A DNA stretch of 64,000 nucleotides from Streptomyces caeruleatus (GCF_001514235.1 NZ_KQ948936.1:224672-288671); one strand, 5' to 3'; positions 1 through 7,781 are shown, counted from the first letter of the stretch. Made by a program: numbers and translations. The notes: generated by a model from the letters alone, not told the origin.

Positions 1-533
1 TGCGTCTTGCGCGGAAGGAGGTTGAGCTTCTTGGCGTAGGGCGGCAGCAGTTCGTTGGCGCCCCACTGCGCGACCGGGATCACCGGGCACTTGGTCTGGA
101 GGGCGACGCGGGCGGCACCGGTCTTGCCGGTCATGGGCCACTGGTCCGGGTCGCGGGTGATGGTGCCCTCGGGGTAGAACGCGACGCATTCACCGCGCTC
201 CACGGCACCGATAGCGGCCCGGAAGGCACTCAGCGCGTCCGTGGTCTCCCGGTAGACGGGGATCTGCCCGGTTCCGCGCATGGCGGCGCCGACGAATCCC
301 TTCTTGAAAAGGCCGCTCTTCGCCAGGAATCGCGGAACCCGCCCGGTGTTGTACTGAAAGTGCGCGTACGCGAAGGGATCGATGTGCGAATTGTGGTTCA
401 CCGCGGTGATAAATCCGCCCTCGGCCGGAATGTGCTCCATTCCACGCCAGTCCCGCTTGATCAGAACCACCAGCGGCGGTTTGCAGATCACCGCGGCGAA
501 GCGGTACCAGAAGCCGATTCTGCGGCGGGGCAC
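1..533 (-). CDS. 1-acyl-sn-glycerol-3-phosphate acyltransferase (PlsC-like), 3' end cut off
   Basis: The gene runs off the left edge, so about 177 N-terminal residues are visible. The motif NHNSHIDPF is the PlsC-type N/HX4D catalytic box, and FYPEGTITRDP is the conserved EGT motif of glycerolipid acyltransferases, which add the second acyl chain in phosphatidic acid synthesis at the membrane. The GTG start at 531-533 is chosen because AGAGGAAGG lies about 6 nt upstream and an in-frame TAG sits just before it. It is divergent from cofC. Lyso-PA is the family substrate; the exact acceptor cannot be read from sequence. Confidence 0.88.
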   Translation of the reverse strand, partial: MPRRRIGFWYRFAAVICKPPLVVLIKRDWRGMEHIPAEGGFITAVNHNSHIDPFAYAHFQYNTGRVPRFLAKSGLFKKGFVGAAMRGTGQIPVYRETTDALSAFRAAIGAVERGECVAFYPEGTITRDPDQWPMTGKTGAARVALQTKCPVIPVAQWGANELLPPYAKKLNLLPRKT

Positions 534-703
534 GCGGACACCTTCCTCTAGGAATCAAGGACATCGGGCCGGGGGGCCGCACAAGTGTCGCCCCAGGCCG
601 CCGGTCTGTCGAGAACACCGTACGCCCCGCCACCGTCACCGCCAGATGCCCCCGGTGACGGCTGAGTGACAATGGCCGCGACTAGAGAGGGAGCGAAACG
701 CTC

Positions 704-1342
704 GTGCAGTGGACCTTGGTCATACCCGTGAAGCCCTTGGCGCGGGCGAAGAGCAGGCTCTCGGACACCGCGTCGGACAGGCTGCGCCCGGGCCTCGCCC
801 TCGCTTTCGCGCAGGACACGGTGGCGGCGGCGCTGGCCTGCCCGGCGGTGAAGGATGTGGCAGTCGTCACGAACGACGCCCTGGCCGGCCGCGAGCTGGG
901 CGCACTTGGCGCGCATATCGTCCCCGACGAGCCCGGAGGCGGCCTGAACGCGGCGCTGGCGCACGCGACGGCCGTCGTACGCTCCTCCCGCCCCGAAAGC
1001 GCCGTGGCGGCCCTGAACGCCGATCTTCCGGCTCTGCGCTCCCTGGAATTGGCCCGCGCCCTGGATGCGGCAACGGAATTCCCCCGCGCTTTTCTCCCGG
1101 ACGCCGCAGAGATCGGCACAACACTGCTGACCGCGACCCCGGGCCGGGAATTACTACCGGCATTCGGCCAGGATTCCCGGGCCCGCCATCGCGCCTCGGG
1201 TGCGGTGGAACTCGACCTCGCAGACGTCGACTCCGTACGCCAGGACGTGGACACGGGCCAGGATCTACGTGCCGCGCTGGCTTTGGGCGTGGGCCCGCGA
1301 ACGGCGGCCGCAGCGGCACGGCTACTGATCAAGGAACAGTGA
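704..1342 (+). CDS. cofC: 2-phospho-L-lactate / phosphoenolpyruvate guanylyltransferase (coenzyme F420 synthesis)
   Basis: The protein has 212 aa, usual for CofC/FbiD. The N-terminal PVKPLARAKSRLS is the nucleotide-binding loop of this nucleotidyltransferase fold. DEPGGGLNAALAHA and LNADLPAL are the conserved core and metal-binding segments. The enzyme activates phospholactate or, in actinobacteria as established for FbiD, phosphoenolpyruvate with GTP to make the F420 side-chain donor. The GTG start has a purine-rich AGAGAGGGAGCG upstream. The gene stands alone between a divergent acyltransferase and a small cold-shock-like gene; no other F420 gene is in the window. Confidence 0.9.
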   Translation: MQWTLVIPVKPLARAKSRLSDTASDRLRPGLALAFAQDTVAAALACPAVKDVAVVTNDALAGRELGALGAHIVPDEPGGGLNAALAHATAVVRSSRPESAVAALNADLPALRSLELARALDAATEFPRAFLPDAAEIGTTLLTATPGRELLPAFGQDSRARHRASGAVELDLADVDSVRQDVDTGQDLRAALALGVGPRTAAAAARLLIKEQ

Positions 1343-1454
1343 CGGGAACCCCGCCAAGGGGCCCGGGACTGAGTCGATGTGCGCTCCGCCGCGCGGGCGC
1401 GACCAGCCCCCACGGCCCCGCACCCGACACACAACCCGTCGTAGGGTTACCGCT

Positions 1455-1658
1455 ATGCAGGCCACCGCATACACCTACGACGAGAACACCCGCTGCGGCA
1501 GCGTCCTCCTGGACGACGGAACCCCCGTCCCCTTCGACGCCCCCGCCTTCGACGCCGGAGGCCTACGACTGCTGCGCCCCGGGCAACGGGTCCGCATCGA
1601 GACGGAGGGCGAGGGCGAGGCCCTGCGCATCACGCTGGTGACCCTGCAAACGCTCTGA
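1455..1658 (+). CDS. Small cold-shock-like (OB-fold) protein, 67 aa
   Basis: The reading frame MQATAYTYDENTRCGSVLLD continues with a pattern of short beta strands (SVLLDDGTPVPF, LRLLRPGQRVRIET, LRITLVTLQTL) typical of a cold-shock or S1-like OB fold. The residues for a classical RNP1 aromatic patch are not clear, so nucleic-acid binding is inference. ATG 1455 is preferred over an upstream start at 1377 because the extension is arginine/proline-rich and atypical. The ribosome binding site is weak. A strong bidirectional terminator follows. Confidence 0.7.
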   Translation: MQATAYTYDENTRCGSVLLDDGTPVPFDAPAFDAGGLRLLRPGQRVRIETEGEGEALRITLVTLQTL

Positions 1659-1678
1659 ACAGCACCTGGAACACGCCG

Positions 1679-1708
1679 CGGGCCGGACTCCAGACGGAGT
1701 CCGGCCCG
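1679..1708. terminator. Bidirectional terminator hairpin between the small OB-fold gene and hupS
   Basis: A perfect stem (GGGCCGGACTCC / GGAGTCCGGCCC, extended by one pair) closes on loop AGAC between two convergent genes. There is no T-tract, as is usual in Streptomyces. Confidence 0.8.
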
Positions 1709-1730
1709 GCGCGTGAGTGCCCCTGCGGTC

Positions 1731-2375
1731 CTACCTCTTGCGGGCGGTCGCCTTCTTGGCGGTGGTCTTGCGAGCCGTCGACTTCTTGGCGGGCGCCTTC
1801 TTGGCCGTCGCCTTCTTCGCCGGGGCCTTCTTGGCCGTCGCCTTCTTGGCGGTCGCCTTCTTCGCCGCGGTCGTCTTGGCGGCCGTCGTGGTCTTCTTCG
1901 CCGGAGCCTTCTTCGCGGTGGTCTTCTTCGCGGTGGCCGTGGTCTTCTTGGCCGTCGTCTTCTTCGCGGTGGTCTTCTTCGCCGCGGCGGCCTTGGTGGT
2001 CTTCTTCGCGGCGGCCTTCTTGACCGTCGCCGCGGCACCACCGGTCAGGCTGCCCTTGGGCGCCTTCTTGACGGCGACCTCGCCGCCCCGCGGGAGCTTC
2101 TTCGAGCCGCTGACCAGGTCCTTGAAACCCTGACCGGCACGGAAGCGCGGAACAGAGGTCTTCTTGACCCGAACCCGCTCGCCCGTCTGGGGGTTACGGG
2201 CGTAACGAGCAGGTCGGTCGACCTTCTCGAACGAACCGAAGCCGGTGACCGAGACCCGCTCACCCGCGACGACCGCGCGGACGATGGCGTCCAGTACATG
2301 GTCGACAGCATCGGCGGCCTGCTGGCGGCCGCCCATCTTGTCGGCAATCGCTTCTACGAGCTGCGCCTTGTTCAC
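1731..2375 (-). CDS. hupS: HU-family nucleoid protein with lysine-rich tail
   Basis: The protein has 214 aa. Residues 1-92 are a complete HU domain (MNKAQLVEAIADKM, GFGSFE, ARNPQTGE and the DNA-binding arm). Residues about 100-214 are a low-complexity tail of KKTTAKK, KKAPAKK and KKATAKK repeats, like the H1-like tails of HupB and HupS. It compacts the chromosome, and HupS is known from Streptomyces spores. The GTG start is set by GAAGGGGAAG just upstream and the exact HU N-terminus. The repetitive tail, encoded at about 1737-2035, could vary in length between strains by slippage. Confidence 0.95.
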   Translation of the reverse strand: MNKAQLVEAIADKMGGRQQAADAVDHVLDAIVRAVVAGERVSVTGFGSFEKVDRPARYARNPQTGERVRVKKTSVPRFRAGQGFKDLVSGSKKLPRGGEVAVKKAPKGSLTGGAAATVKKAAAKKTTKAAAAKKTTAKKTTAKKTTATAKKTTAKKAPAKKTTTAAKTTAAKKATAKKATAKKAPAKKATAKKAPAKKSTARKTTAKKATARKR

Positions 2376-2512
2376 GTCTTCCCCTTCGGAGACATCGCCA
2401 GAACGAAAGTGTTCAAGCTTTTTCGCACGTTAGGCAGATATATACCGCAAATCAAACACGAAACGGGCTAATCACCCTTGTGCCGCAACAGACTCGACTG
2501 TCTCGAAGGTGT
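2376..2512 (-). promoter_or_regulatory. hupS upstream region with an AT-rich promoter-like patch
   Basis: In very GC-rich surroundings, 2400-2470 holds the AT-rich runs CTTTTTCGCAC and GATATATACC. On the minus strand this reads TTTGATTTGCGGTATATATC, a plausible promoter core for hupS. The exact hexamers are not assignable by eye. Confidence 0.45.
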
Positions 2513-2743
2513 TCAGCGTTCCTCTTCGGGGAATCGCCCCGCGTCGAGATCCGCCATGAACCGCTCCAGACGCCTTGTCGCTTCGGCGACGTCGTGCTTG
2601 GCCGCGGCCGTAATGACCAGCAGCTTCCGGGTCAGCGCCATCCGTACGCCCTCCGGGACTTGCAGTGCGCGCACCGCTGCGTGCGCTTCCTTCAGTTGGT
2701 CCGCGACTGCCGCATAGAGCTCGAGTTGGCCGTCGTGTTCCAT
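2513..2743 (-). CDS. Small helical protein of unknown function, 76 aa
   Basis: The frame begins MEHDGQLELYAAVADQLKEA and is predicted to be mostly alpha-helical and charged, ending MADLDAGRFPEEER. Codon use is typical of the genome. I do not recognise the family. ATG 2743 is chosen because the longer frame upstream is poor coding sequence. No ribosome binding site is visible, so translation may be leaderless or the start may be wrong. It lies between hupS and leuCD on the same strand, separated from leuD by a terminator. Confidence 0.6.
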   Translation of the reverse strand: MEHDGQLELYAAVADQLKEAHAAVRALQVPEGVRMALTRKLLVITAAAKHDVAEATRRLERFMADLDAGRFPEEER

Positions 2744-2928
2744 GCACAGATTGTGCCATCTGGGGCGAGTTGTCGCCTGCCAGGGGTGCAACTCCGGCCT
2801 CAAATGGCCTTCCGGGCACTTGCGGAAGTCACGGTTACACCACTCGCGTACCCCCGCAACACCCTTCTTAACGTGGGAAGTTGAGGGAGGGACGCAAGCG
2901 GCGCAGGGCCGTTCGGGTGCAGACATGG

Positions 2929-2961
2929 CAGTACCCCCGATCGGGCTGATCGGGGGTACTG
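2929..2961 (-). terminator. Terminator downstream of leuCD
   Basis: A perfect 14-bp stem (CAGTACCCCCGATC / GATCGGGGGTACTG) with a 5-nt loop lies about 70 nt past the leuD stop. Confidence 0.8.
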
Positions 2962-3030
2962 AGGGGGTGTTGCGGTGTCCGAAAGTCGCCTTGCGCTCAG
3001 ACCTCGGTCCGAACCGGGGCGGCCCCGGGC

Positions 3031-3624
3031 TCAGGCCTGAAGCGTGCGCGGCTTGAACGACGGCCGCTTCGCCTCGTAGGCGGCGATGTCGTCCTCGTTC
3101 TGGAGGGTGATCGAGATGTCGTCGAGGCCGTTCAGCAGCCGCCAGCGGGAGTTCTCGTCCAGCTCGAAGGAGGCGGTGATGCCCTCGGCGCGCACCTCGC
3201 GGGCCTCCAGGTCGACCGTGATCTCGGCCTGCGGGTCCTTCTCGGAGAGCTCCTGCAGCGCGTCCACGATCTTCTGCTCCAGAACCACCGTGAGCAGGCC
3301 GTTCTTGAGCGAGTTGCCGCGGAAGATGTCGGCGAAGCGGGAGGAGATGACCGTCTTGAAGCCGTAGTTCTGCAGCGCCCACACGGCGTGCTCACGGGAG
3401 GAACCGGTGCCGAAGTCGGGACCGGCGACCAGGACCGTGGCGCCCTGCCGCTCGGGCTGGTTGAGGATGAACGTCTCGTCCTTGCGCCAGGCCTCGAACA
3501 GCCCGTCCTCGAAACCGTCCCGCGTGACCTTCTTGAGCCAGTGAGCAGGGATGATCTGGTCGGTGTCGACGTTGGAGCGGCGCAACGGGACGGCCCGGCC
3601 GGTGTGCTTGGTGAATGCTTCCAT
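3031..3624 (-). CDS. leuD: 3-isopropylmalate dehydratase small subunit
   Basis: The 197-aa protein is full length for LeuD. NVDTDQIIPAHWLKK and GPDFGTGSSREHAVWAL are signature stretches of the swivel domain that completes the aconitase-type active site on LeuC. The heterodimer isomerises 2-isopropylmalate to 3-isopropylmalate in leucine synthesis. ATG lies 6 nt after the leuC stop, so the two subunits are translationally linked. A GGAG about 12 nt upstream lies at the end of leuC. Confidence 0.97.
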   Translation of the reverse strand: MEAFTKHTGRAVPLRRSNVDTDQIIPAHWLKKVTRDGFEDGLFEAWRKDETFILNQPERQGATVLVAGPDFGTGSSREHAVWALQNYGFKTVISSRFADIFRGNSLKNGLLTVVLEQKIVDALQELSEKDPQAEITVDLEAREVRAEGITASFELDENSRWRLLNGLDDISITLQNEDDIAAYEAKRPSFKPRTLQA

Positions 3625-3630
3625 GGCTGA

Positions 3631-5061
3631 TCAGACTCCAGCGGGCGTACGGGTCTCGGCGTCGGACAGGTCGGCCGGGGAGGCCAGGTGGCCCAGGACC
3701 GCCGTGGCGGCGGCGACCTGCGGCGACACCAGGTGCGTACGACCGCCCTTGCCCTGCCGGCCCTCGAAGTTGCGGTTGGAGGTGGACGCCGAGCGCTCAC
3801 CCGGGGCCAGCTGGTCCGGGTTCATGCCCAGGCACATCGAGCAGCCCGCGTGCCGCCACTCGGCGCCGGCCTCCTTGAAGACGACGTCCAGGCCCTCGGA
3901 AACGGCCTGCAGACCCACCCGCGCGGAGCCCGGGACGACCAGCATCCGTACGCCGTCGGCGACTTTGCGGCCCTTGACGAGCTCGGCGGCGGCGCGCAGG
4001 TCCTCGATGCGGCCGTTGGTGCACGAACCTACGAAGACGGTGTCCACCTTGATGGAGCGCAGCGGCTGGCCGGCCTCCAACCCCATGTATTCCAGGGCCT
4101 TTTCGGCGGCGAGGCGCTCCGAAGCGTCTTCGTACGAAGCCGGGTCGGGGACGGACGCCGAAAGCGGCGCACCCTGGCCGGGGTTGGTGCCCCAGGTGAC
4201 GAACGGCGACAGTTCGGCGGCCTCGATCACGACCTCGGCGTCGAACTCGGCGTCGTCGTCGGTCTTCAGCGTCTTCCAGTACGCGACGGCCGCGTCCCAG
4301 TCCTCGCCCTTGGGGGCGTGCGGGCGGCCCTCGAGGTAGTCGAAGGTGGTCTGGTCGGGCGCGATCATGCCCGCGCGGGCGCCGGCCTCGATCGACATGT
4401 TGCAGATGGTCATCCGGGCCTCCATCGAGAGCTTCTCGATGGCCTCGCCGCGGTACTCCAGGACGTAGCCCTGGCCGCCGCCCGTGCCGATCCTGGCGAT
4501 GATCGCCAGGATCAGGTCCTTGGCGGTGACGCCGTCGGGCAGTTCGCCGTTGACGGTGATGGCCATGGTCTTCGGGCGGACCAGCGGCAGCGTCTGGGTG
4601 GCCAGCACGTGCTCCACCTGGGAGGTGCCGATACCGAACGCCAGGCCGCCGAAGGCACCGTGCGTGGAGGTGTGGGAGTCACCGCAGACGACGGTCATGC
4701 CCGGCTGGGTCAGTCCGAGCTGCGGACCCACCACATGCACGACGCCCTGCTCGACGTCGCCCAGCGGGTGCAGGCGCACACCGAACTCGGCGGCGTTCGC
4801 GCGCAGCGTCTCCAGCTGGACGCGGGAGACCGGGTCCGCGATGGGCTTGTCGATGTCGAGGGTCGGGGTGTTGTGGTCCTCGGTCGCGATGGTGAGGTCC
4901 AGGCGGCGCACCGTGCGGCCGCTCTTGCGCAGGCCGTCGAAGGCCTGCGGGCTGGTCACCTCGTGCAGGAGGTGGAGATCGATGAAGAGGAGGTCGGGCT
5001 CGCCCTCGGCGCGCCGGACGACATGGTCGTCCCAGACCTTCTCCGCGAGTGTCCTACCCAT
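3631..5061 (-). CDS. leuC: 3-isopropylmalate dehydratase large subunit
   Basis: The 476-aa protein carries the three [4Fe-4S] cysteines C347 (GSCTNGR), C407 and C410 (HAGCSMCLGMNP). It also has the aconitase motifs CGDSHTSTHGAFG and EDHNTPT. The start is ATG 5061 with GGAGGGAAAG upstream, although the frame stays open further 5'. The roughly 200-nt leader to ndgR contains two hairpins, GGCCCGT/ACGGGCC and GGCCGGC/GCCGGCC; the second ends directly at the ribosome binding site. A mini-frame in the leader has only one Leu codon, so classical leucine attenuation is not evident. Confidence 0.97.
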   Translation of the reverse strand: MGRTLAEKVWDDHVVRRAEGEPDLLFIDLHLLHEVTSPQAFDGLRKSGRTVRRLDLTIATEDHNTPTLDIDKPIADPVSRVQLETLRANAAEFGVRLHPLGDVEQGVVHVVGPQLGLTQPGMTVVCGDSHTSTHGAFGGLAFGIGTSQVEHVLATQTLPLVRPKTMAITVNGELPDGVTAKDLILAIIARIGTGGGQGYVLEYRGEAIEKLSMEARMTICNMSIEAGARAGMIAPDQTTFDYLEGRPHAPKGEDWDAAVAYWKTLKTDDDAEFDAEVVIEAAELSPFVTWGTNPGQGAPLSASVPDPASYEDASERLAAEKALEYMGLEAGQPLRSIKVDTVFVGSCTNGRIEDLRAAAELVKGRKVADGVRMLVVPGSARVGLQAVSEGLDVVFKEAGAEWRHAGCSMCLGMNPDQLAPGERSASTSNRNFEGRQGKGGRTHLVSPQVAAATAVLGHLASPADLSDAETRTPAGV

Positions 5062-5229
5062 CGCTTTCCCTCCGGCCGGCTTACGGTCCGCCGGCCCAAC
5101 TAGAGATCTTGAGAAGGCGGCCACCGCCCGCGCCCCTGCTTCCGGGCGTCCGCCGCCAGGCCCGTTCGGTTCACGGGCCGCTCTGCCTTCGTTCTTCCAG
5201 AGTGGCGTGTTCCACGGAAAATTGAACTT

Positions 5230-5250
5230 GCGTTTCACAGAGTGAGACGC
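5230..5250. promoter_or_regulatory. Candidate NdgR operator in the leuC-ndgR intergenic region
   Basis: The imperfect palindrome GCGTTTCAC-AGA-GTGAGACGC matches at 8 of 9 positions in each arm. It lies 12 nt upstream of the ndgR start, between the divergent leuC and ndgR genes. IclR proteins bind such palindromes next to their own genes. Assigning it to NdgR is inference from position. Confidence 0.65.
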
Positions 5251-5262
5251 GAGTATCGTTGC

Positions 5263-5979
5263 ATGGACAACAGTAGCGGCGTCGGCGTTCTGGACAAGGC
5301 AGCCCTTGTCCTGAGCGCCCTGGAGTCCGGTCCGGCCACCCTCGCAGGGCTCGTCTCGGCCACCGGACTGGCACGACCCACGGCCCATCGGCTGGCCGTG
5401 GCCCTTGAACACCACCGCATGGTGGCGCGTGACATGCAGGGCAGGTTCATTCTCGGCCCTCGGCTCGCGGAACTGGCCGCGGCGGCCGGTGAGGACCGTC
5501 TCCTCGCGACGGCGGGCCCGGTCCTCACCCACCTCCGTGACGTCACGGGTGAGAGCGCGCAGCTCTACCGCCGCCAGGGCGACATGCGCATCTGCGTCGC
5601 CGCGGCGGAACGCCTGTCCGGCCTTCGGGACACGGTCCCGGTCGGCTCGACGCTCACGATGAAGGCGGGTTCCTCGGCCCAGATCCTCATGGCCTGGGAG
5701 GAGCCGGAGCGTCTGCACCGGGGCCTGCAGGGCGCCCGCTTCACGGCCACCGCGCTCTCCGGCGTACGGCGCCGGGGCTGGGCCCAGTCGATCGGCGAGC
5801 GCGAGCCGGGTGTCGCGTCCGTCTCAGCGCCCGTCCGCGGCCCGTCGAACCGCGTGGTGGCCGCCGTCTCCGTCTCCGGCCCCATCGAGCGCCTCACCCG
5901 CCACCCCGGCCGCATGCACGCCCAGGCGGTCATCGACGCCGCGGCCCGCCTCTCCGAGGCCCTGCGCCGCACGGGCTGA
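5263..5979 (+). CDS. ndgR: IclR-family regulator of leucine and amino-acid metabolism
   Basis: The protein has 238 aa with an N-terminal winged helix-turn-helix (TLAGLVSATGLARPTAHRL) and a C-terminal IclR effector domain (GSTLTMKAGSSAQILMAWEE). Divergence from leuC and the start MDNSSGVGVLDKAALVLSAL match NdgR/AreB, which bind the leuC-ndgR region in streptomycetes. ATG 5263 gives that canonical N-terminus; a start at 5242 would lie inside the operator. No Shine-Dalgarno sequence is visible, so a leaderless mRNA is possible. Confidence 0.93.
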   Translation: MDNSSGVGVLDKAALVLSALESGPATLAGLVSATGLARPTAHRLAVALEHHRMVARDMQGRFILGPRLAELAAAAGEDRLLATAGPVLTHLRDVTGESAQLYRRQGDMRICVAAAERLSGLRDTVPVGSTLTMKAGSSAQILMAWEEPERLHRGLQGARFTATALSGVRRRGWAQSIGEREPGVASVSAPVRGPSNRVVAAVSVSGPIERLTRHPGRMHAQAVIDAAARLSEALRRTG

Positions 5980-6055
5980 CGGCGTCACCGTACGTCGGGA
6001 AAGGGCAGCCTCAACGCCGCGGCGGCCCTTCTCCGACGGTCAGGTGACGCACCCC

Positions 6056-6198
6056 AGGGGCGCGGGGAACTGCGCGACCAGCCACATTCGACCCGTACCC
6101 GCCCCCGTCCGAACCATCAACGGCGCAGGATCCGCCACCACCGGCCGTCCGCCGTCTGCGACGCCGTCGTGGCCGGTCGCGCTGTTCCCCGCGCCCCT
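6056..6198. repeat. Dispersed inverted-repeat element
   Basis: Arms 6056-6079 (AGGGGCGCGGGGAACTGCGC...) and 6175-6198 are reverse complements at 23 of 24 positions, with 95 nt between them. From memory this GGGGAACTGCGCGACCAGCC type of arm is a common interspersed repeat of Streptomyces genomes. It sits between two convergent genes and its right arm overlaps the stop codon of the DUF4188 gene. Confidence 0.8.
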
Positions 6199-6706
6199 AG
6201 GACGTTGCGCTCCCGGACTTGTGAGCGAACCGGTCCTTCGCATACCGGCCCCGCCGCTCCACGGGCACCTGCCCATGCGCCGCCGCCAGCCCGAACGCCG
6301 GCATGTCCGCGTAGATCGACTCGTACGACCCCTCGGGCACCACGTACGCCTCGTGCCACAGCCCCACGTGCCCCCGCACCTTCCCCGCCCGCTCCTTGCG
6401 GTTGATGATCCCCCACACCCGGTGATGGAACATGTCCGGCGAGGCGGCGTACGCGTAGAGCTTCTCCTTGGACTCCCAGTACTGGACGACGTAGTACGTC
6501 CGCGGTGAAGCCGTCAGCAGCACACGCCCCAGCAGCCCCCGGTCACCGTCCCGCGCAAGCTCCCCCAGCATGCGGAACATCGCCAGCATGACCGGGAGCC
6601 ACTGGTGCACCGCCCAGAAGTGGTTGATCCGCATCCCGATGAGCAGGACCACCACATCGCCCTCGGCCTCCGCGGTCGTACGACCCAACACCGGCTTCGC
6701 GAACAT
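6197..6706 (-). CDS. DUF4188 family protein
   Basis: The protein has 169 aa. The segments GDVVVLLIGMRINHFWAVHQ, YYVVQYWESKEKLYAYA and WHEAYVVPEGSYESIYADMP are typical of DUF4188, which resembles the dimeric alpha-beta barrel monooxygenase fold; no activity is established. The ATG has AGGGGG about 6 nt upstream. It is divergently paired with a MerR regulator, so it is probably that regulator's target. The stop codon falls inside the dispersed palindromic element. Confidence 0.85.
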   Translation of the reverse strand: MFAKPVLGRTTAEAEGDVVVLLIGMRINHFWAVHQWLPVMLAMFRMLGELARDGDRGLLGRVLLTASPRTYYVVQYWESKEKLYAYAASPDMFHHRVWGIINRKERAGKVRGHVGLWHEAYVVPEGSYESIYADMPAFGLAAAHGQVPVERRGRYAKDRFAHKSGSATS

Positions 6707-6729
6707 GTCGGCCCCCTGGCTCCGTAACC

Positions 6730-6769
6730 GGATAGCGGCACTATCCTTCTGGTCGGTGATTGGATAGTG
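6730..6769. promoter_or_regulatory. Three GGATAG half-sites between DUF4188 and merR genes
   Basis: GGATAG (6730-6735), CTATCC (6741-6746) and GGATAG (6762-6767) form two overlapping inverted repeats. The outer pair is extended to CACTATCC/GGATAGTG. They cover the whole divergent promoter region, so they are the likely MerR operator. Confidence 0.6.
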
Positions 6770-6795
6770 GCACTCCCCAAGGAGAGGCGCAAGAG

Positions 6796-7449
6796 ATGCG
6801 GCTGGCGGAACTCAGTGAGCGCAGCGGGGTGCCCATCGCGACGATCAAGTACTACCTGCGCGAAGGCCTGTTGACTCCCGGCCGCCAGATCAACGCCCGC
6901 ACCTCGGAGTACGACGAGGAGCATCTGCGCCGGCTGCGGCTGGTGCGCGCGATGATCCAGGTCGGGCGGGTGCCCGTGGCGACGGTCCGGGAGGTGCTCG
7001 GACACGTCGACGACGACGCCCTCCCCCGGACGATCCGCCTGGGCGCGGCCCTGTGGGCGTTGCCGCAGGTCCCGGAGCCGGACGAGGACGACGAGTACGT
7101 CCGGGCCGCGCACGACGTGGCGGATGAACTGCTGGAGTCCCTGGGCTGGTCGAACGCCAAGGCCCTGGTCACGATCTCGCCCTCGTACCGTTCACTGGTG
7201 GTGGCGATGGCCGCGCTCAGACGGCTCGGGTACGACTGGGACCCTCAACTGCTGCTGGCGTACGCCCGGTTGATGCACGGGGCGGCGGTCCTCGACCTGG
7301 ACTTCGTCGAGACCCATGCCTCGGAGGCGGAGAAGGTGGAGACGGCGGTCCTGGGGGCGATCCTCGTCGAGCCGATGCTCCAGGCGCTGCACCGGCTGGC
7401 ACAGGAGGAGGAGTCGGCGCGCCGGTACGGCTTCGGCGACCGGGAATGA
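6796..7449 (+). CDS. MerR-family transcriptional regulator
   Basis: The protein has 217 aa. Residues 1-70 are a MerR helix-turn-helix (MRLAELSERSGVPIATIKYY, YDEEHLRRLRLVRAMIQVGR). The C-terminal roughly 140 aa form a helical effector region without a metal-binding cysteine pattern, so a metal sensor is unlikely. ATG 6796 follows AAGGAGAGGCG; an earlier GTG at 6760 would lie within the operator. It is divergent from the DUF4188 gene. The ligand is unknown. Confidence 0.88.
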   Translation: MRLAELSERSGVPIATIKYYLREGLLTPGRQINARTSEYDEEHLRRLRLVRAMIQVGRVPVATVREVLGHVDDDALPRTIRLGAALWALPQVPEPDEDDEYVRAAHDVADELLESLGWSNAKALVTISPSYRSLVVAMAALRRLGYDWDPQLLLAYARLMHGAAVLDLDFVETHASEAEKVETAVLGAILVEPMLQALHRLAQEEESARRYGFGDRE

Positions 7450-7450
7450 C

Positions 7451-7480
7451 GAAGGCCCCCCACCGAAGTGGAGGGCCTTC
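7451..7480. terminator. Bidirectional terminator between merR and tRNA cluster
   Basis: GAAGGCCCCCCAC / GTGGAGGGCCTTC form a 13-bp stem with one mismatch and a CGAA loop, located between convergent transcription units. Confidence 0.75.
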
Positions 7481-7486
7481 ACTCTG

Positions 7487-7559
7487 TACCCCCGACCGGA
7501 TTCGAACCGGCGCTACCGCCTTGAGAGGGCGGCGTGCTAGGCCGCTACACAACGGGGGC
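7487..7559 (-). tRNA. tRNA-Glu (CTC)
   Basis: This is a 73-nt cloverleaf. GCCCCCG pairs with CGGGGGT in the acceptor stem, with discriminator A. The anticodon arm CCGCC-CTCTCAA-GGCGG gives anticodon CTC, and the T arm carries GGTTCGAATCC. No CCA is encoded. It is the last gene of the cluster. Confidence 0.95.
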
Positions 7560-7587
7560 GAGGATCTTGCGTTTCCGCAGATCCGAG

Positions 7588-7659
7588 CTGGTCTACCTGG
7601 ACTCGAACCAAGACTAACTGAACCAGAATCAGTCGTGCTGCCAATTACACCATAGACCA
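7588..7659 (-). tRNA. tRNA-Gln (CTG)
   Basis: This is a 72-nt cloverleaf. TGGTCTA pairs with TAGACCA, with discriminator G. The anticodon arm ACTGA-TTCTGGT-TCAGT gives anticodon CTG. The T arm is CTTGGTTCGAGTCCAGG. No CCA is encoded. Confidence 0.95.
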
Positions 7660-7679
7660 AAGTGGTTTAGACCAGTTTG

Positions 7680-7752
7680 TACCCCCGACCGGATTCGAAC
7701 CGGCGCTACCGCCTTGAGAGGGCGGCGTGCTAGGCCGCTACACAACGGGGGC
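7680..7752 (-). tRNA. tRNA-Glu (CTC), second copy
   Basis: This 73-nt gene is identical over its length to the tRNA-Glu at 7487-7559, with anticodon CTC. Confidence 0.95.
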
Positions 7753-7781
7753 CCTAGCGATCCCGAGTTGATCGAGATCAG

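Noticed and set aside
5062..5262. Leucine attenuator in the leuC leader
   Set aside because: The only mini-frame (starting GTGGAACACGCC) has a single Leu codon, and the hairpins lack a T-tract. Regulation by NdgR at the palindrome is more economical.
3031..5979. leuCD-ndgR region considered as part of a natural-product cluster
   Set aside because: There are no synthase, tailoring or export genes nearby; these are primary leucine genes with their regulator.
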